A stretch of DNA of 33,734 nt. It comes from Pleurotus ostreatus/Saccharomyces cerevisiae fusant (Eukaryota; Opisthokonta). Both the position numbers and the translations under genes were made by a program. Shown piece after piece: positions 30,079 through 33,734 of this stretch (positions are counted from its first letter, which is position 1; each line of letters opens with the position of its first letter). The notes under the pieces were generated by a model. It worked only from the letters and a program-made list of their open reading frames with translations, was not told where the DNA came from and did no database searches. The DNA is taken from positions 1-33,734 of the forward strand of contig JAMQCK010000251.1 in NCBI GenBank assembly GCA_024196135.1, given 5' to 3'.

Positions 30079-32857
30079 ATGCGGGTCGCTCTCTTGGGCT
30101 TGTTGCCGCTCGCGGCGGTGGCGGCGGACGTGCTCCCTTCGACGTACACAGTCCCGGGCGCCTTCCCGACCTCTGTGTTCACGGCATACTACAATGACCC
30201 TACTGCAACGGCTTCCCAGCCGCAGCCGATCGTCCAGGACCCGGTGCTGGTGTGTGGTAGACGCGTCTGCTGTCCCTCACGCTCATCCCCCCACCGCAGA
30301 ACAAGACGTATCCGCTGAACCTCACCGCCCCGGACACAATCCCGAAGACGAACAGCGATCCCCACCCCCTCCCACCCAAAGCGTCCGAGGACGTCCTCCT
30401 CCAGCTCGCCCTGCAGCAACTTGCGTCCATCAACGGCTCCGCGGCCTTCAACGACTCCTGCGCCAAGTGCGTCGCGGGGCTCGAGGTCGCCAAGTTCCTC
30501 GCGCTTGCTGCGCCGGAGAAGGGTCCCGAGCTCGCTGTGGGCGCGTGCAAGCTCTTCGAGTACGACGACGACAAGAGCTGCGAGATCACGTACGGCCGGC
30601 AGGGCCTGGGCAACATTTTCACGCAGGTCGCCGCGAACGCGGACACGGCGAACTTGGACGGGCAGGTGCGCCTCTCAATTTACCACCCGAAATCTGCGCT
30701 AACATTCTCCGCCAGATGCTCTGCTTCACCTTTCTTAGCCTTTGCCCCATCGCACCGGTCCCAGAGCTCGATGATCTTGACTCTTGGTTCGCAAAACCCA
30801 AGCCGGACCCGCTACCGGTCAAGCAACGCAGCGGCGAGCGCCTCAAGGTCCTTCACGTCTCGGATGTACATCTCGACGCGCGCTACGAGACCGCCGGCGA
30901 GGCGAACTGCACATCGGGCATGTGCTGCCGCACAAACAACCATAACAACAACTTCCCTGACCAGATCGTCGAACCCGCGCCGAGGTTTGGGCATTATCTG
31001 TGGTAGGCAATCTTCGTAATCAATGTTGCATTGTTTGCTGAAGGCACATACAGCGACACGCCCGAGTCCTTGTTCCTCGCCACTCTGGAGGCTATTCCCC
31101 CGCTTACCGAGACCGTCGATACGGGGTTCGCCTTCAGCCTTTATACCGGCGACCTTGTCTCGCACGACGATGACAACCAGGGCGGAAGGGACTACACAAC
31201 GTACTCGGAGACCGTCGTGTATGACCTCTTCCGCCGGATGCTGGGCTCGGGCCCGCTATATGCGACGATGGGCAATCATGACAGTTACAACTCGTCAGTC
31301 ATGCTTGAAGTCGACTCCACACATGACTAACGGATCGAGCAGTGATCAGGACGTGCCGCATAGCATCGGTGGCCACCTCGCAGAGCAGTTCCAGTGGCAA
31401 GTATTCCTAACAACCCTCCTTCTAAGCTCTGATCGTCAATCCAGGAACTATGACCACCTCGCCTCGCTCTGGGCGCACGAGGAATGGCTCCCTGAAGCCG
31501 CCGTACAACTCGCGCGAACACACTATGGCGGCTACATGGCGAAGCGAGCGGACGGGCTGCGCATTATCTCACTGAACACGAACTTGTGTGAGTTAGCTTG
31601 AGGTTGACCCGTTTAAAGGTCCCCATACTGATGCGCCCCGCCTTGCAGGGTATCGCCACAACTACTTCAACTTCATCAACATGACGCACCCGGATACGTC
31701 GGGAATCCTGCGCTTCCTGACCGACGAGCTCCAGGATGCGGAGGATGCGGGTGATAGGGGTGAGTAGGCGGGCTTTCGTGCTCAATGCCCAGTGGACTCG
31801 TTCTGACGCACACACCCAGTCTGGATCATGGGCCACGTTGGTTCGGGCTGGGATGGCACGAACGCACTGCCGGGACCGACGAATTTGTTCTACCAGATCG
31901 TCGATCGGTTCTCGCCGCATGTTATTGCTAGTGAGTCCTAATTTTCGTACAGACCAGGGTGGGTCCGATGCTGACTCTCCGTATAGACATCTTCTGGGCG
32001 CATACGCATGAGGATCAGTTGTCGGTGCGTTTAGGGTCTGATACAGTGTGACGGATACTAAGGAGGCATGGCAGATCTACTACGCGAATAATGCGACGGA
32101 GATTAGCGCGGAGACGGCGCAGACGGTGGCTTGGGTACGTTTTGCAACCTGCGCACCTGCCTCTGCTTAACGTTGTCTTTCAGATTGGTCCGTCCATCGT
32201 ACCACGCACGCGCGTAAACGCTGGGTTTCGGGTATACGAGGTTGACTCTGCGGTACGTCCCTCTGAGGAGGGTTGTCTCGGGGTACTCACCAAGCTAATC
32301 GCTCTTGTCCAGACCTTTGAGATCATGGATGCGCATACGTAGGCTACCCTTTATCGTGGTATAACGAGAAGGTACTGATTGCCACTAACAGATGGTTCAG
32401 CAATGTCAGTGATTACCACCAGCTCGACCCGCAGATCGAGCAGGGTCCGACATTCCAGTACGAGTACAGCGCAAGAGACGTGTATGGTTCTTACGTGGAT
32501 GGCTGGGGCCAGGACGATCCTCTCAATGCGACGTGGTGGCATAAGGTCACCGAAGGTAGGCGCATTCCCTCAGTCCGCGACAAGCAGCATACTGATGCTG
32601 GCGTACCAGCCATGGAGGACGACCATTCCCTCGTTTCGGTACGTCCGTGTCTTTCCATGGGCGTGACAGAGTACTGACCATCATGTCAGACCTTCAATCA
32701 CTTGCAAGGCAAATCGTCGCCCAAGTCGCCGAACTGCACGTCCGACGAATGCGCGGAGGCGAAGGTGTGCTACCTTCGTAGCGGTTCGTCGCCGATCGGC
32801 CTGCAATGTATACAAGGTTACGGATCGGTGCAGTCGCAGTACACTGGGCCAAAGTAG
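30079..32857 (+). CDS. Secreted acid sphingomyelinase (sphingomyelin phosphodiesterase)
   Basis: Fifteen exons (30079-30249, 30300-30665, 30716-31002, 31054-31293, 31343-31396, 31445-31587, 31649-31759, 31820-31930, 31987-32024, 32075-32134, 32184-32252, 32313-32338, 32392-32555, 32610-32638, 32690-32857) encode 678 residues. MRVALLGLLPLAAVAA is a signal peptide. A saposin-B domain with paired cysteines (SCAKC at 110-114 through LCFTFLSLC at 181-189) is followed by the calcineurin-like metallophosphatase domain: SDVHLD (229-232), TGDLVSHD (D308), GNHD (348-351), GHVGSGWDG and FWAHTHEDQ, all metal or active-site motifs of the family. It hydrolyses sphingomyelin-type phospholipids to ceramide and a phospho-headgroup; in fungi the natural substrate is open. 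Several NxS/T sites fit secretion. Confidence 0.93.
31397..31444 (+). other. GC-AG intron in the sphingomyelinase gene, in-frame if retained
   Basis: The donor is TG|GCAAGT, the consensus for GC-AG introns, and the acceptor is AATCCAG. Removal gives QFQWNYDHLASLW, which reads like the conserved protein; retention leaves the frame open and inserts 16 residues. No GT donor nearby keeps the frame. Confidence 0.72.
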
Positions 32858-33264
32858 GAGGTCGATCCGCATGTACCAAGGGTTGATGTGGCTAGTGTAA
32901 TTATTGGAACGATAACGTTCCGCGAACCATTCGTTTGTGCTCGTCATCGTGTGCAGTTCTGGCGATTGGTTGAGGAAGTACCTGATGATTGGGCTCTCAC
33001 TTAGTGCAAGCCTTACGTCTTCTTCTGCGGGCTTCCTGACCTTCGGGGTGCTATGGGGTACAACGATAGGTCCCTCGTCCCGCCTGACCGACTGTCCTCG
33101 TGGTTATCGCGCCCGGATCCCGCACCGAGTCCCACACCCGCCAAACCCGCCCGCTCCGCCGGCCCGGCCCTCCCGCGCCCCTTATAAGCAACGCCCACCT
33201 CATCGATGCAGGACGATATACAGAGCCCGCGACCCACCGCACACTCTTACTCACACATACCACT
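32858..33264. promoter_or_regulatory. Promoter region of the aldo-keto reductase gene
   Basis: The region holds the sphingomyelinase 3' UTR and the promoter of the next gene. A TATA box (TTATAAG, 33182-33188) lies about 77 bp before the ATG at 33265. It is preceded by a C-rich tract (33120-33180) with repeated CCCGC and CCGCC words. Confidence 0.55.
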
Positions 33265-33734
33265 ATGGCCGCCCCGCAGAAGACCGTGAAGCTGAACAAC
33301 GGGCTCGAGATCCCAATCCTCGGGCTGGGGACATGGAAGTCCGCGCCCGGCGAGGTATCGAAGGCGGTCGAGTATGCGCTGAAGGAGGCGGGGTACCGGC
33401 ACATCGACTGCGCATTTGGGTACGGGAATGAGAAAGAGGTCGGGGAGGGGATCCGCGCGAGCGGGGTGCCGAGAGAGCAGATTTGGATCACGAGCAAGTT
33501 GTGGTCGACGTACCACCGGAAGGTGGAGGAGGCGCTTGATATCACGCTGAAGAACTTGGGGGTCGACTATCTGGATTGTGCGTCTCCTTCATCTCAAGCT
33601 GGCCCTAGCGCTGACTCTGCAACAGTGTTCTTGATGCACTGGCCGGTACCCTTGCGTCCGAATGAAAAGAACGACCTGATCCCCCTTCGTCCCGACGGAT
33701 CGCGCGACGTCGACGAGGAGTGGAAGATTACGGA
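33265..33734 (+). CDS. Aldo-keto reductase (3' truncated by the window edge)
   Basis: Exon 1 (33265-33577) and exon 2 (33626 to the window end) join in phase 1 after a 48-nt intron and give the first 140 residues. The start MAAPQKTVKLNNGLEIP is followed by ILGLGTWKS. The catalytic tetrad of the AKR superfamily is visible: Asp in RHIDCAFGYGNE (with Tyr four to six residues on), Lys in WITSKLW, and His in LMHWPVP. The family reduces aldehydes and ketones with NADPH in the cytosol; it resembles fungal glycerol dehydrogenase/aldose-reductase-like enzymes, and the substrate cannot be set from this part. The TATA box and C-rich promoter suggest strong expression. Confidence 0.9.
   Translation, partial: MAAPQKTVKLNNGLEIPILGLGTWKSAPGEVSKAVEYALKEAGYRHIDCAFGYGNEKEVGEGIRASGVPREQIWITSKLWSTYHRKVEEALDITLKNLGVDYLDCASPSSQAGPSADSATVFLMHWPVPLRPNEKNDLIPLRPDGSRDVDEEWKIT

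Noticed and set aside
1..33734. CRISPR arrays, bacterial operons or prophage features
   Set aside because: No spaced direct repeats were seen, and dense spliceosomal introns rule out a prokaryotic origin.

Overview
This looks like nuclear DNA of a filamentous basidiomycete, most likely an agaricomycete; a polypore-type species is my guess and not proven. The evidence is many very short introns (about 42-70 nt) with GT..AG ends and CTGAC/CTRAY-like branch points, tiny exons, a moderately GC-rich composition, and gene families typical of these fungi (expanded F-box families, lineage-specific kinases, AYR1-like SDRs, secreted acid sphingomyelinase). Because the genes are intron-rich, single reading frames cut most of them. 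I rebuilt the exon chains by hand, requiring every junction to keep frame; several chains are confirmed by paralogues in the window with the same exon lengths and phases. No RNA evidence was available.

Left third (about 1.3-13.2 kb): a three-fold tandem duplication with a period of about 4.1-4.2 kb. Each unit has a plus-strand F-box protein gene (F1, F2, F3) facing a minus-strand partner gene of unknown function (P1, P2, P3). F2/P2 are 42 nt apart at their 3' ends and F3/P3 overlap by 16 nt. The 5' ends of P1/F2 and P2/F3 face each other across short shared promoter regions. The partner shares a leucine-rich-repeat-like stretch with the C-terminal half of its F-box neighbour but lacks the F-box. 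Units are decaying: a 349-bp TA-flanked MITE sits between F1 and P1, P1 has lost its first-exon start codon, and P3 is broken by an insert of about 370 bp. Unit 2 looks complete. The start of a fourth unit (promoter region only) ends at the neighbouring kinase gene. This co-duplicated F-box/partner cassette is the best candidate here for an undescribed system.

Middle (13.7-21.4 kb): a divergent protein-kinase-like gene, a TPR-like protein gene, a small very acidic nuclear-type protein gene, and two tandem short-chain dehydrogenase genes of the 1-acyl-DHAP reductase (AYR1) type with eight identical exon lengths, including an 8-nt micro-exon.

Right part (21.7-33.7 kb): a 17-exon gene for a protein of about 1204 residues with an EF-hand loop, two zinc-finger modules (the first ZZ-type) and a C-terminal coiled coil; divergent from it, a gene for a protein of about 655 residues with an AT-hook and a tail carrying six SUMO-consensus motifs; a complete 15-exon secreted acid sphingomyelinase gene; and the 5' end of an aldo-keto reductase gene running off the right edge. 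The left edge carries the last 48 codons of an unidentified gene.
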